Below, piece after piece: positions 27,055 to 35,275 of a stretch of 57,903 nt of DNA. Below the pieces are notes generated by a model, which worked only from the letters and a program-made list of their open reading frames with translations, ran no database searches and had not been told where the DNA came from. Each line of letters starts with the position of its first letter. Positions within the stretch are counted from its first letter, which is position 1. This stretch comes from Marinilabiliaceae bacterium (GTDB taxonomy: Bacteria; Bacteroidota; Bacteroidia; Bacteroidales; Marinilabiliaceae), in contig JAFGBR010000077.1 in assembly GCA_016933045.1 (NCBI GenBank), forward strand, positions 1-57,903, read 5' to 3'. Position numbers and translations under genes: made by a program.

Positions 27055-27287
27055 GCTTGAAAAATGTTTAGTTTTTTTATTTCTGTTAGATCTTTCTCCA
27101 GCATCTTTTCGTTTTGTAGACAGTATTGTTGAAGTTCTTTTGCTGCAAGTTCATCACTAATATTTCCGTTTTTTGTTTGCATTCGTAAAAAATTGATTTT
27201 TATTTTTAGTGGTAAACTTTGCACTTGAGGATCAATTGTTCCTTTTACAATTTTTTTCCATAAGGTACTGTAAGCTTCAAGTGTCAT
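27051..27287 (-). CDS. small protein of unknown function, coupled to the gene at 26065
   Basis: A 78-residue, mostly helical, charged protein (TLEAYSTLWKKIVKGTIDP at the start, then KNGNISDELAAKELQQYC and KMLEKDLTEIKKLNIF). It has one Cys and no signal or membrane segment. The stop TGA shares bases with the ATG of the 26065 gene, strong evidence that both are real and made together. I do not recognise the family. It could be a binding partner or adaptor of the larger protein. Confidence 0.7.
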   Translation of the reverse strand: MTLEAYSTLWKKIVKGTIDPQVQSLPLKIKINFLRMQTKNGNISDELAAKELQQYCLQNEKMLEKDLTEIKKLNIFQA

Positions 27288-27764
27288 TTTTTAGTATTGT
27301 TAAATGATTATTATATCGTTTTAAGTTATTTCTAATTTAAGCATAATTTTATTTGAATTATGTATTGAATATTATAAACTTAATTAATATAATAACTGTT
27401 TATACTTAGCACGTAACCGTTACTTAAATTGGTACTTTTTGGGGTGTATATTTATTTATAGTGGTTTTGTAATATGTTATTAACTAAAATAAATTTAAGA
27501 TGATATTTTTTGTTATAATGAGAATTTGTAGATTCCAACAACCACTTATGAATAAATGATATAAGAAGTTAATTGATTCAGTTAAATTTATTTTGGTTTG
27601 TTTTATTTTTTTATTTAAAAATTCAACAACCTGATTTTTATTTTACTTTTTTTTGTTGTAACTTTTTTTGAGAAACGATTAGTTCAAAAGTAAAAATTGT
27701 TTCAGAATGTTTAAATAATTATTCTTTTATCTAACCATTTTTAATAATTAAAAAGCCCAAAGTT
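27288..27764. other. 477-base AT-rich gap between divergent genes
   Basis: No gene is seen on either strand. It must hold the promoters of the minus-strand 26-27.3 kb operon and of the ECF sigma gene, but no full TTTG/TAnnTTTG pair was found, so either may use another sigma factor. The only compact symmetry is an 11-base palindrome, GTAACCGTTAC, at 27413-27423. T-runs (27601-27670) precede the sigma gene. Confidence 0.5.
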
Positions 27765-28280
27765 ATGACAGCTATTGAATTTGATTTTAATCTTAATAAA
27801 ATGCGTAGTCACTTACGTCGGTTTGCTTATAAGTTAACTTTAAATAATGAAAGTGCTCAGGATTTAGTTCAGGATACATTTTATAAAGCATGGGCTAACA
27901 GGGAAAAGTTTAGAGAAGATATCAATTTTAAAGCATGGACTTTTACAATAATGAGAAATATTTTCATTAATGAATATCGAAAACTTCAAAAAAGCAGGCG
28001 AATTGATCAAACTCCCGATCATTTTACTATTGTGCAGAAATATAAATCGGATGACACTCCGGATGGTCGATTATCAATGATACAATTGCATGAAGCAATG
28101 GAAAAACTTGAATATGAGTATAAAACTCCATTGTTAATGCATGTTCAGGGGTTTAAGTATTACGAAATTGCTGAAAAATTAAATTTAAAAATGGGTACTG
28201 TTAAGTCGCGCATTTTTTTGTCGCGCAAAAAATTGTCAAATTTAATTGGCGAACATGCTGTTAGTCAAATTCTGTTATAA
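27765..28280 (+). CDS. ECF-type RNA polymerase sigma factor
   Basis: A 171-residue sigma-70 family protein of the extracytoplasmic-function group. Region 2 has SAQDLVQDTFYKAWANREKF and WTFTIMRNIFINEYRK. Region 4 has LMHVQGFKYYEIAEKLNLK followed by MGTVKSRIFLSRKKL. No anti-sigma or SusCD-type genes adjoin it; the next gene is convergent. It may belong to the stand-alone Bacteroidota ECF group whose anti-sigma factor, if any, lies elsewhere. Its own promoter was not recognised. Confidence 0.93.
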   Translation: MTAIEFDFNLNKMRSHLRRFAYKLTLNNESAQDLVQDTFYKAWANREKFREDINFKAWTFTIMRNIFINEYRKLQKSRRIDQTPDHFTIVQKYKSDDTPDGRLSMIQLHEAMEKLEYEYKTPLLMHVQGFKYYEIAEKLNLKMGTVKSRIFLSRKKLSNLIGEHAVSQILL

Positions 28281-28302
28281 TTATACGTTTGTCTATTTTT
28301 TT

Positions 28303-28968
28303 TTATGTATATATAAATGTACTGTCACCTTCATTTTTTAGAAGATAAAAAGTGGTTATTTCGGTAAATTCAATTTTTAACACATTGGCCGATATCATGT
28401 TAACTAATATTTTTTCGGCCAGATAGTTGTTTATTGATGCAATTTTACAAAATTTTGCTTTACTTATTTTTATTTCTTCGTTTAGGTAATTTAGTAATAC
28501 TTTTTCAGCATCTTTTAAAGCAATTAAGGTGTTAGTTATACTTTTTTCTCTTTTCCAAACTTTTAATAATATTGAGTTTGCTAAAAGGTTTTGATCTTTA
28601 ACCCTTATATATACTTTGGGTATTCCATCTTTGTTTGGAGCTGTATGTGGTTTATGTTTACTGGGTTCAATAATTATCTCTAAAACTGATTTGCCGTTAA
28701 TCATCCATTCTTTGCAAATGAACGGAACCGGGGGGGAGCAGTGTATTGCTGCGGCTCCTTCAATCATATAATATTCTTCATCACTTCGAATACCTGTTAT
28801 TTGGCCATTGTCTTTAACTCCTATCAATAGCCTTCCTCCAATGGTATTGGCAAATGCAACAATTGATCGTGCAATTTTTTTTGAATCGGATATTGCGTAT
28901 TTAAAATCTAGTTGGCAATGTTCTCCTTGTTTTATGAGGTTTGATATGTATTTACCTTCTTTTGACAT
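28303..28968 (-). CDS. AlbA_2 (Schlafen-type) domain DNA-binding protein
   Basis: About 221 residues from ATG 28968. The frame is open to 29004, but a -7-like box (TAATTTTG at 28974-28981, minus strand) makes the shorter start more likely. The AlbA_2 core is clear: QLDFKYAISDSKKIARSIVA, then FANTIGGRLLIGVKDNGQI, and later PHTAPNKDGIPKVYIRV. The C-terminal part is helical, possibly a winged helix (KISKAKFCKIASINNYLAE). Such proteins are thought to bind DNA or RNA and are often regulators. It is divergent from the hydrogenase operon with about 110 bases between, so it is a candidate hydrogenase regulator (inference only). Confidence 0.8.
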   Translation of the reverse strand: MSKEGKYISNLIKQGEHCQLDFKYAISDSKKIARSIVAFANTIGGRLLIGVKDNGQITGIRSDEEYYMIEGAAAIHCSPPVPFICKEWMINGKSVLEIIIEPSKHKPHTAPNKDGIPKVYIRVKDQNLLANSILLKVWKREKSITNTLIALKDAEKVLLNYLNEEIKISKAKFCKIASINNYLAEKILVNMISANVLKIEFTEITTFYLLKNEGDSTFIYT

Positions 28969-29079
28969 GATTGCAAAATTATTGTAAAACATGATATTTA
29001 TCATATTTTTTAGATTTTTTTGGCCATAAATTGATTAGAGAATTTTTTCTTTAATTCTTTTCTAATAAAATATTTTATC

Positions 29080-29562
29080 ATGTCTGATGTTAAACAAATA
29101 GTACATAACCTGACAAATCAATATGGCAAATCTGTTGAAAGTTTGTTGCCTATTTTGCAGAATATTATGGAAATTAATCATGTTATTACGGAGGAAGCAA
29201 TGATTGAAGTAGCAAGGGAATTAGATATTTCGGCTGCTGAAGTTTTTGGAACTGCTACTTTTTATTCGTTTTTAAATACAAGTAAGCCTTATGGAAAGTA
29301 TATTATTAGGGTTTGTAAAACAATTACCTGTATGATGCATGGAAAAAACCAGATTATTGAAGAGATTGAGTTGATGCTTAAAATCAAGCCCGGAGAAACC
29401 ACCCATGATCGACTTTTTACATTACTCGAAACAAATTGTCTGGGGCAGTGCCATCAGGGGCCTGCAATGTTAATTAATGATACCCCATATACACAATTAA
29501 CTCCATCGAAAGTAAGAGATATTATTAATAGTTACCTGGTTTTGGAGGTTTCTAATTATTAA
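29080..29562 (+). CDS. hydC: [FeFe] hydrogenase subunit, NuoE-like (HydC/HndA)
   Basis: A 160-residue thioredoxin-fold [2Fe-2S] subunit. The four cluster cysteines are in RVCKTITCMMHG (C-x4-C) and TNCLGQCHQGP (C-x3-C), and the helical N-terminal part (LLPILQNIMEINHVI) is typical of NuoE. It passes electrons between the NAD-binding flavoprotein and the hydrogenase subunit. It is the first gene of a three-gene operon with 18-22-base gaps. Confidence 0.92.
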   Translation: MSDVKQIVHNLTNQYGKSVESLLPILQNIMEINHVITEEAMIEVARELDISAAEVFGTATFYSFLNTSKPYGKYIIRVCKTITCMMHGKNQIIEEIELMLKIKPGETTHDRLFTLLETNCLGQCHQGPAMLINDTPYTQLTPSKVRDIINSYLVLEVSNY

Positions 29563-29584
29563 TATACCAATCAAAATTAATAAT

Positions 29585-30766
29585 ATGGCAACAAAACATT
29601 TAATGCGACTCGATCTTATTTTTAAAAATGAAAGAGATACTGCTGATATATTAAAAAAGGTGATGACCAAATCGAATAATGACATCATTAACGAGTTGAT
29701 TAGTTCGGGTTTAAAGGGTCGTGGAGGTGCCGGTTTTCCTACCGGGTTGAAATGGAAACTTACTGCAGATGAGGTTAGTGATGAAAAATATATCATTTGT
29801 AATGCCGATGAAGGTGAGCCAGGTACGTTTAAAGATAGAGAGATATTAGTTAGGGTGCCTGATAAAGTTTGGACTGGTATGGCAGCTTGTGCTAAAATAA
29901 TTGGAGCTAAAGAAGGATTTATTTATTTAAGAGGAGAATACGATTTTTTAAAAAAAGAGTTGTTAAAAAGTATTGATGAGTTTCATCTTTTGCTCGATGA
30001 GCTTAATTTTCCATTTCGAATAAATATTTTTTCGGGTAGTGGAGCATATATCTGTGGTGAGGAAAGTGCGTTGTTCGAAAGTATGCAGGGCGACAGGGGT
30101 GAACCCCGAAATAAGCCACCTTTTCCAACCCAAAAAGGCTATCGAAATAAACCAACGGTAATTAATAATGTTGAAACACTTGCTCATACTTATTCTATCT
30201 TTAAATATGGTGTTGATATTTTTCGCGATTTAGGAGTTCAGGATTCAAGGGGATCTAAAGTGTTTTCTGTATCGGGTGATACTCCTATACCCGGAATTTA
30301 TGAATTGGAATTTGGGATGACGCTTCAGCGTTTTGTCGAAGATTTTGGTGATGGTGATGCTAAAGCAGTTCAGGTTGGTGGTGCTTCGGGTTTTTGTGTG
30401 CCTCGTAAAAAATTTGAAAAAACTATTATTGGATATCAGGGAAAGCTTACTGGTACTTCATTACCTACAGGAGGATCGATGATGATTTTTAATTCTTCGC
30501 GATCTATGTATAATGTGTTACATAATTATCTTGAGTTTTTTGTTGAAGAATCGTGTGGACAATGTACTCCTTGCAGAGTTGGTACCCAACAATTGTTGCT
30601 TGGTATTGAAAAAGTTAAAAGGGGGGAGTTGCCTTCAGGATATTTGGATAAGTTACTCGATTTGGCTGAAACAATGCGTATTACAGCGAAATGCGGACTT
30701 GGTCAATCGGTTGCTAATTCTTTTTCATCGATTGTTGAAAATTTTAAAGAAGAGATGATTTACTAA
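29585..30766 (+). CDS. hydB: [FeFe] hydrogenase NAD(H)-binding flavoprotein subunit, NuoF-like (short HydB)
   Basis: A 393-residue NuoF-type subunit with the NADH site GLKGRGGAGFPTGLKW, the FMN site CNADEGEPGTFKDRE and ICGEESALFESMQG, an SLBB-like middle, and one [4Fe-4S] site (EESCGQCTPCRVG ... KCGLGQ). HydB of electron-bifurcating hydrogenases is usually about 600 residues, with an extra thioredoxin-like domain before and a two-cluster ferredoxin domain after this core. Both are absent: the protein starts directly in the NuoF core and ends at SIVENFKEEMIY. This compact form resembles reported NADH-linked non-bifurcating enzymes. Confidence 0.92.
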   Translation: MATKHLMRLDLIFKNERDTADILKKVMTKSNNDIINELISSGLKGRGGAGFPTGLKWKLTADEVSDEKYIICNADEGEPGTFKDREILVRVPDKVWTGMAACAKIIGAKEGFIYLRGEYDFLKKELLKSIDEFHLLLDELNFPFRINIFSGSGAYICGEESALFESMQGDRGEPRNKPPFPTQKGYRNKPTVINNVETLAHTYSIFKYGVDIFRDLGVQDSRGSKVFSVSGDTPIPGIYELEFGMTLQRFVEDFGDGDAKAVQVGGASGFCVPRKKFEKTIIGYQGKLTGTSLPTGGSMMIFNSSRSMYNVLHNYLEFFVEESCGQCTPCRVGTQQLLLGIEKVKRGELPSGYLDKLLDLAETMRITAKCGLGQSVANSFSSIVENFKEEMIY

Positions 30767-30784
30767 AACTTAACACACACTAAT

Positions 30785-32575
30785 ATGACCACAAAAGTTA
30801 ATTGTAAAATTGATAATATAAGCGTTAGTGTTGAACAAGGAACAACTATTTTGGAAGCTGCTAAAAAAATAAATATCAAAGTTCCAACCTTGTGTTATCA
30901 CGAAGATTTGTGTGTGGCAGGAAATTGTCGCGTATGTATTGTTGAACAAGTGGGAACTGATCGGTTGTTGCCATCATGTGCTACGCCTGTTGCCGAAGGT
31001 ATGGAAATAATTACTAACAGTTTAAGGGTGCGAAATGCTCGTAAACGTATTATTGAGTTGTTAATTTCTGAACATAATGCCGATTGTACCAAATGTTTTA
31101 AAAATACAAAATGTGAGTTACAGTCTCTTGCTTCGGAATATATTTTTAACGATGAAGGTTTTATAAATCTGGTACCTTATAAAAATTATAAGGAGGTTCA
31201 TTTATCGCCTTCTATTAGTAAAGATGATTCAAAATGCATTCGTTGTCAACGTTGTGTCAGAACTTGTAGTGAACTTCAGGATATTTCAGCTTTAACAGTG
31301 GCTTATAAAGGTGCGAATATGAAAATTTCTACATTTTTCGAAAAGCCAATGTATGAAGTTGTTTGTACTAATTGTGGGCAGTGTGTTAATCGTTGCCCTA
31401 CCGGTGCTTTGGTTGAGAGATCATATATAGATCAGGTTTGGGATGCAATTTACGATAGTAAAAAGCATGTGGTGGTACAAACAGCACCGGCTGTTAGAAT
31501 TGCTTTGGGGGAGTCATTCGGATTACCTCCTGGAGCTATTGTTACAGGACAAATGGTAGCGGCGCTGAAACGCTTAGGTTTTGATTCTGTTTTGGATACT
31601 GATTTCTCGGCCGATTTAACCATAATGGAAGAAGGTGCCGAGCTGTTAAACAGGCTTCGGATGTCTTTAAAAGAGAATGATACTACTGTAAGATTTCCTA
31701 TGGCAACAAGTTGTTCTCCTGGTTGGGTTAAGTTTATGGAACATGCTTATCCTGAATATCTTGATAATCTTTCATCTGCAAAGTCGCCCCAGCAAATGTT
31801 TGGGGCTTTGGCTAAAACGTATTATGCACGTAAACGTAATATCGATCCTAAAAATATTGTTTCGGTGTCGGTGATGCCTTGTACTGCAAAAAAATATGAG
31901 GCTAACAGACCCGAGATGCATGCTAGTGGTTATAAAGATGTGGATTATGTTGTTACTACACGTGAATTGGCTATGATGATTAAACAGGCCGGAATAGATT
32001 TTCTTGCGCTACCCGAAGACGATTACGATAGCCTGATGGGCGAAAGCTCGGGAGCCGGGGTTATTTTTGGTGCTACCGGTGGAGTTATGGAGGCTGCACT
32101 ACGTACAGTTTACGAATTGGTTACCGGACGTGAAGTCCCTTTTGAACATCTTAATATTTTGCCGGTGCGTGGTATGGAAAGTGTTAAAGAGGCCTCTATT
32201 GTAATTAATAATCCTTTGCCGGAGTGGGATTTTTTAGACGGTGTTGAACTTAAAACATGTGTTGCGCATGGATTGTCGAATGCCAAAATGATTATGGAAA
32301 AAGTAAAAAGAGGTGAGGTTAATTATCATTTTATTGAAGTAATGGCATGTCCAGGTGGCTGTATTGGTGGGGGTGGGCAGCCAATACCTACCAATTATGT
32401 TATTCGTAAAAAACGTACAGATGCTATTTATAGCGAGGATGAAGGAAAACCTATTCGGAAATCGCACGAAAACCCTGAAATAAAAATGGTTTATGACGAT
32501 TTTTTAAAAGAACCTCTTGGGCATAAATCGCATAAATTACTACATACACATTACACTCCACGAAATCGTTATTAA
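30785..32575 (+). CDS. hydA: [FeFe] hydrogenase catalytic subunit
   Basis: A 596-residue enzyme that makes or uses H2. Domains in order: a [2Fe-2S] ferredoxin fold (CYHEDLCVAGNCRVC), a His/Cys [4Fe-4S] motif (HNADCTKCFKNTKCELQ), two [4Fe-4S] sites (CIRCQRCVRTC and CTNCGQCVNRCP), then the H-cluster domain. H-cluster ligands are Cys310 in TSCSPGW, Cys366 in MPCTAKKYE, and Cys522/Cys526 in MACPGGCIGGGGQP. A small-subunit-like tail ends the protein. The modular layout is that of trimeric NAD-linked hydrogenases. The maturases HydE, HydF and HydG are not in this window. Confidence 0.96.
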   Translation: MTTKVNCKIDNISVSVEQGTTILEAAKKINIKVPTLCYHEDLCVAGNCRVCIVEQVGTDRLLPSCATPVAEGMEIITNSLRVRNARKRIIELLISEHNADCTKCFKNTKCELQSLASEYIFNDEGFINLVPYKNYKEVHLSPSISKDDSKCIRCQRCVRTCSELQDISALTVAYKGANMKISTFFEKPMYEVVCTNCGQCVNRCPTGALVERSYIDQVWDAIYDSKKHVVVQTAPAVRIALGESFGLPPGAIVTGQMVAALKRLGFDSVLDTDFSADLTIMEEGAELLNRLRMSLKENDTTVRFPMATSCSPGWVKFMEHAYPEYLDNLSSAKSPQQMFGALAKTYYARKRNIDPKNIVSVSVMPCTAKKYEANRPEMHASGYKDVDYVVTTRELAMMIKQAGIDFLALPEDDYDSLMGESSGAGVIFGATGGVMEAALRTVYELVTGREVPFEHLNILPVRGMESVKEASIVINNPLPEWDFLDGVELKTCVAHGLSNAKMIMEKVKRGEVNYHFIEVMACPGGCIGGGGQPIPTNYVIRKKRTDAIYSEDEGKPIRKSHENPEIKMVYDDFLKEPLGHKSHKLLHTHYTPRNRY

Positions 32576-32580
32576 AAATA

Positions 32581-32612
32581 AAAAGCCTGAAATATTGTCT
32601 CAGGCTTTTTTT
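32581..32612. terminator. bidirectional terminator between hydA and mutS2
   Basis: AAAAGCCTGA (32581-32590) pairs with its exact complement (32600-32609). T or A runs flank both sides, serving the convergent hydrogenase and mutS2 transcripts. Confidence 0.92.
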
Positions 32613-35103
32613 AAATATCTAGTTCAACAATGGTAATTCCACTGCCTCCAAATTGAACATGTTCATCTCGAAATGATTTTACAAAGTCAACTGTGTCGAG
32701 ATAATCTCTAATCATTTGTCGTAAAATTCCATCACCTTTACCATGTAATATTTTAAAAGAATTTGTTTCGCATATTAAAGCCTCATCAATATGGTTTATA
32801 ACAATTTGAAGTGCTTCTTTGCCTCTTTTTCCACGCACATCTATATCGGGTTTGAAATTTAACTTTTTGTTCATTATTTTGTCAATTAAGCCGGGTGAAG
32901 ATGAGATTATACTTCGGTTTTCTTTTTTCAATTGGTTTCCCGAAACTCGTTTGAGACGGTTTAGTTTAACGATTGATTGGATTTGACCGAAAGCTACTAC
33001 TGCATTTTTATCTTTAATTTCAATAATCTCTCCGGGTATATTTTGTCCTTCTAAAGCTACTTGGTCACCAATTTGTAATGGGTTTAAAAACTCTTTTTTT
33101 TCTTTTATTATTGGATTTGGTTCGTTTGTTTTTTTTGTTGGGCGAATTTTTTTGCGGTTTTCTCTTTCCCTTATTTGTTGTATTTTTTTATCTATAAATG
33201 TATTATTATTTGTATTGTCAATGTTTATTTCTTCTTTAAATTCAATTAATTCCTGACGTAAAACCCGGGTTTTTTCTTTTTCGGCCTGGCTTTCTTTAAT
33301 TTCGCGAATGGTATTTTCTATTTTTTGGTTTGCGTTTCGTAATAATTCGTTGGCTTCAATCTTTGCATTTTTAATTATCTCTTTTTTTTCTTTATTTACT
33401 TTATCAAGCTCTTCCTTATATTGGGCTAAAACATCTTCAAGTTTTTTTTCATTGTTTCGGATGTTTTGTCTTTTTTGTTCCCAGTATCTTTTATCGCGTG
33501 CAATTTCTCTCAAGTGCTTGTCGTAATCAATGTGTTCCTGACCTATTTTTTCTTTTGCTTGATCCAGAATTGATTCGGGGAGTCCAATTTTTCGTGCTAT
33601 TTCGAAAGCAAATGAACTGCCTGGTTTCCCAATTTCTAGTCTGAAAAGTGGTTGAATAGCATGTGTATCGAATAGCATGGCACCATTCATGAGTCCATTT
33701 GTTTGTGCTGCAACGTGTTTTAAGTTTGTATAATGGGTGGTTACAATTCCAAAAACGCATTGATTATTAAGTTGTTGTAATACCGATTCGGCTATAGCAC
33801 CTCCAAGCATTGGTTCGGTACCGGTACCAAATTCATCTATTAGTATGAGGGTTTTGTTGTTGCTTAATTTAATAAAATTTTTCATATTTAAAAGGTGGGA
33901 GCTGTATGTACTTAGGTCATTTTCAATACTTTGCTCGTCACCCATGTCTAGCAGTATCTGATCGAAGAACCCAACTTTTGATGATTCATTAAGTGGGATT
34001 AGCAATCCGCATTGAAACATATATTGTAATAGTCCTACTGTTTGTAAGCATACTGATTTACCTCCGGCATTAGGTCCTGATATTACTAAAATACGATTTT
34101 CGTTGTTTAACTGAATGTCAAGTGGGACAACTGATAATCCCGATGTTTTGTGCTGTATATATAGTAATGGATGTACTGCTTTATCCCAAATTAGTTCTGG
34201 CGTATTATTAAAGTTTGGGAGAATTCCGTTAATGTTGAGTGCCAGTTTTGCTTTTGCCCTAATAAAATCTATTTGCCCCATAAAATTGAATGAGTTGAAT
34301 AAATCGGCTAGATATGGGCGAATATAATTAGATATATCTGTTAGAATTTTTATTATCTCACGACGTTGGGCATACTCCAGTTCTCTTAGTTGATTATTTA
34401 TTTCTACAATAGCAGTCGGTTCGATAAAGGTTGTTTTTCCTGTTGATGATTCATCATGTATAATACCTCCCAGTTTTCGTTTATTTGGCGATGGAACTGG
34501 TATTACTGCTCTTCCATCACGTATTGAAACTGATACATCGCCTTCAATTAATCCATCTGATTTGGCTTGTTTTAGTATTTGAACCATTTTACGATTAATA
34601 CTAATCTGTAATGACTGTATTTCTCTTCGTATGCTTGCCAGCTCAGGTGTGGCGTTATCTTTTATTTTGCCAAATTTGTCAAGTACGCAATCAATTTTGT
34701 TTATTAATGAGGGATTTATATTTATTTGTTTTGTTAGTTTCTTTAAATACGGGTACTCTTCATCGCTTTTCGAATTGAAAAAATTTAGTAAATCGCGTGT
34801 TGAAATGAGCGATTTACGTAATTCGTCAAGTTCTTTTTCTTCTAAAAATAATCCTTCAATCCTTATTTTTTTTAGAGGTTCGCGTACGTCAATAATATTT
34901 AATCCAGGAAACTGTTCTTCTTCAGTTAAAACACGTACAAATTCATTGGTTTGATGTAGCCATGTCGATACTTGGTTATAATGGGTCGAAAAACTCATTT
35001 TGTCAACCCATTCAATTCCTAATAAACTGGTACATTGTTGAATAATTAAGTTTCGTATTTTGTTAAATTTTATCTTTTCTTCAAAATTATTTGGGTAGAT
35101 CAC
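32611..35103 (-). CDS. mutS2: MutS2 family ATPase/endonuclease
   Basis: About 830 residues from GTG 35103, giving the usual MutS2 start IYPNNFEEKIKF. A TTG at 35121 overlaps the promoter -7 box and is unlikely. The clamp and lever region precedes the ABC-type ATPase: Walker A ISGPNAGGKSVCLQT, then LILIDEFGTGTEP and VTTHYTNLKHVAA. A long coiled coil rich in Lys and Glu follows (about residues 505-650). The C-terminal Smr nuclease domain shows DIDVRGKRGKEA and LHGKGDGILR. In other bacteria it acts in recombination control or rescues collided ribosomes, not mismatch repair. Length is slightly above average. Confidence 0.95.
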   Translation of the reverse strand: MIYPNNFEEKIKFNKIRNLIIQQCTSLLGIEWVDKMSFSTHYNQVSTWLHQTNEFVRVLTEEEQFPGLNIIDVREPLKKIRIEGLFLEEKELDELRKSLISTRDLLNFFNSKSDEEYPYLKKLTKQININPSLINKIDCVLDKFGKIKDNATPELASIRREIQSLQISINRKMVQILKQAKSDGLIEGDVSVSIRDGRAVIPVPSPNKRKLGGIIHDESSTGKTTFIEPTAIVEINNQLRELEYAQRREIIKILTDISNYIRPYLADLFNSFNFMGQIDFIRAKAKLALNINGILPNFNNTPELIWDKAVHPLLYIQHKTSGLSVVPLDIQLNNENRILVISGPNAGGKSVCLQTVGLLQYMFQCGLLIPLNESSKVGFFDQILLDMGDEQSIENDLSTYSSHLLNMKNFIKLSNNKTLILIDEFGTGTEPMLGGAIAESVLQQLNNQCVFGIVTTHYTNLKHVAAQTNGLMNGAMLFDTHAIQPLFRLEIGKPGSSFAFEIARKIGLPESILDQAKEKIGQEHIDYDKHLREIARDKRYWEQKRQNIRNNEKKLEDVLAQYKEELDKVNKEKKEIIKNAKIEANELLRNANQKIENTIREIKESQAEKEKTRVLRQELIEFKEEINIDNTNNNTFIDKKIQQIRERENRKKIRPTKKTNEPNPIIKEKKEFLNPLQIGDQVALEGQNIPGEIIEIKDKNAVVAFGQIQSIVKLNRLKRVSGNQLKKENRSIISSSPGLIDKIMNKKLNFKPDIDVRGKRGKEALQIVINHIDEALICETNSFKILHGKGDGILRQMIRDYLDTVDFVKSFRDEHVQFGGSGITIVELDI

Positions 35104-35118
35104 TTTTAATTTTTTTTG

Positions 35119-35126
35119 CAAAGTTA
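35119..35126 (-). promoter_or_regulatory. mutS2 promoter -7 box
   Basis: TAACTTTG on the minus strand fits TAnnTTTG and lies 15 bases before the GTG start at 35103. It overlaps the alternative TTG start, arguing for the shorter protein. No clear -33 box. Confidence 0.5.
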
Positions 35127-35275
35127 GTAAAATAGTGTGTGTTGTTGAAAATAATGCTTCTAATGATTTGTAGAAAATTATTTGGTAATAATTGTAAATA
35201 TTAAGGTTTTTTAATATAAATAAACTAACACTTGTTGTATTAATAACGTTTTAATGGCATGCTAGATGTGTTAGG

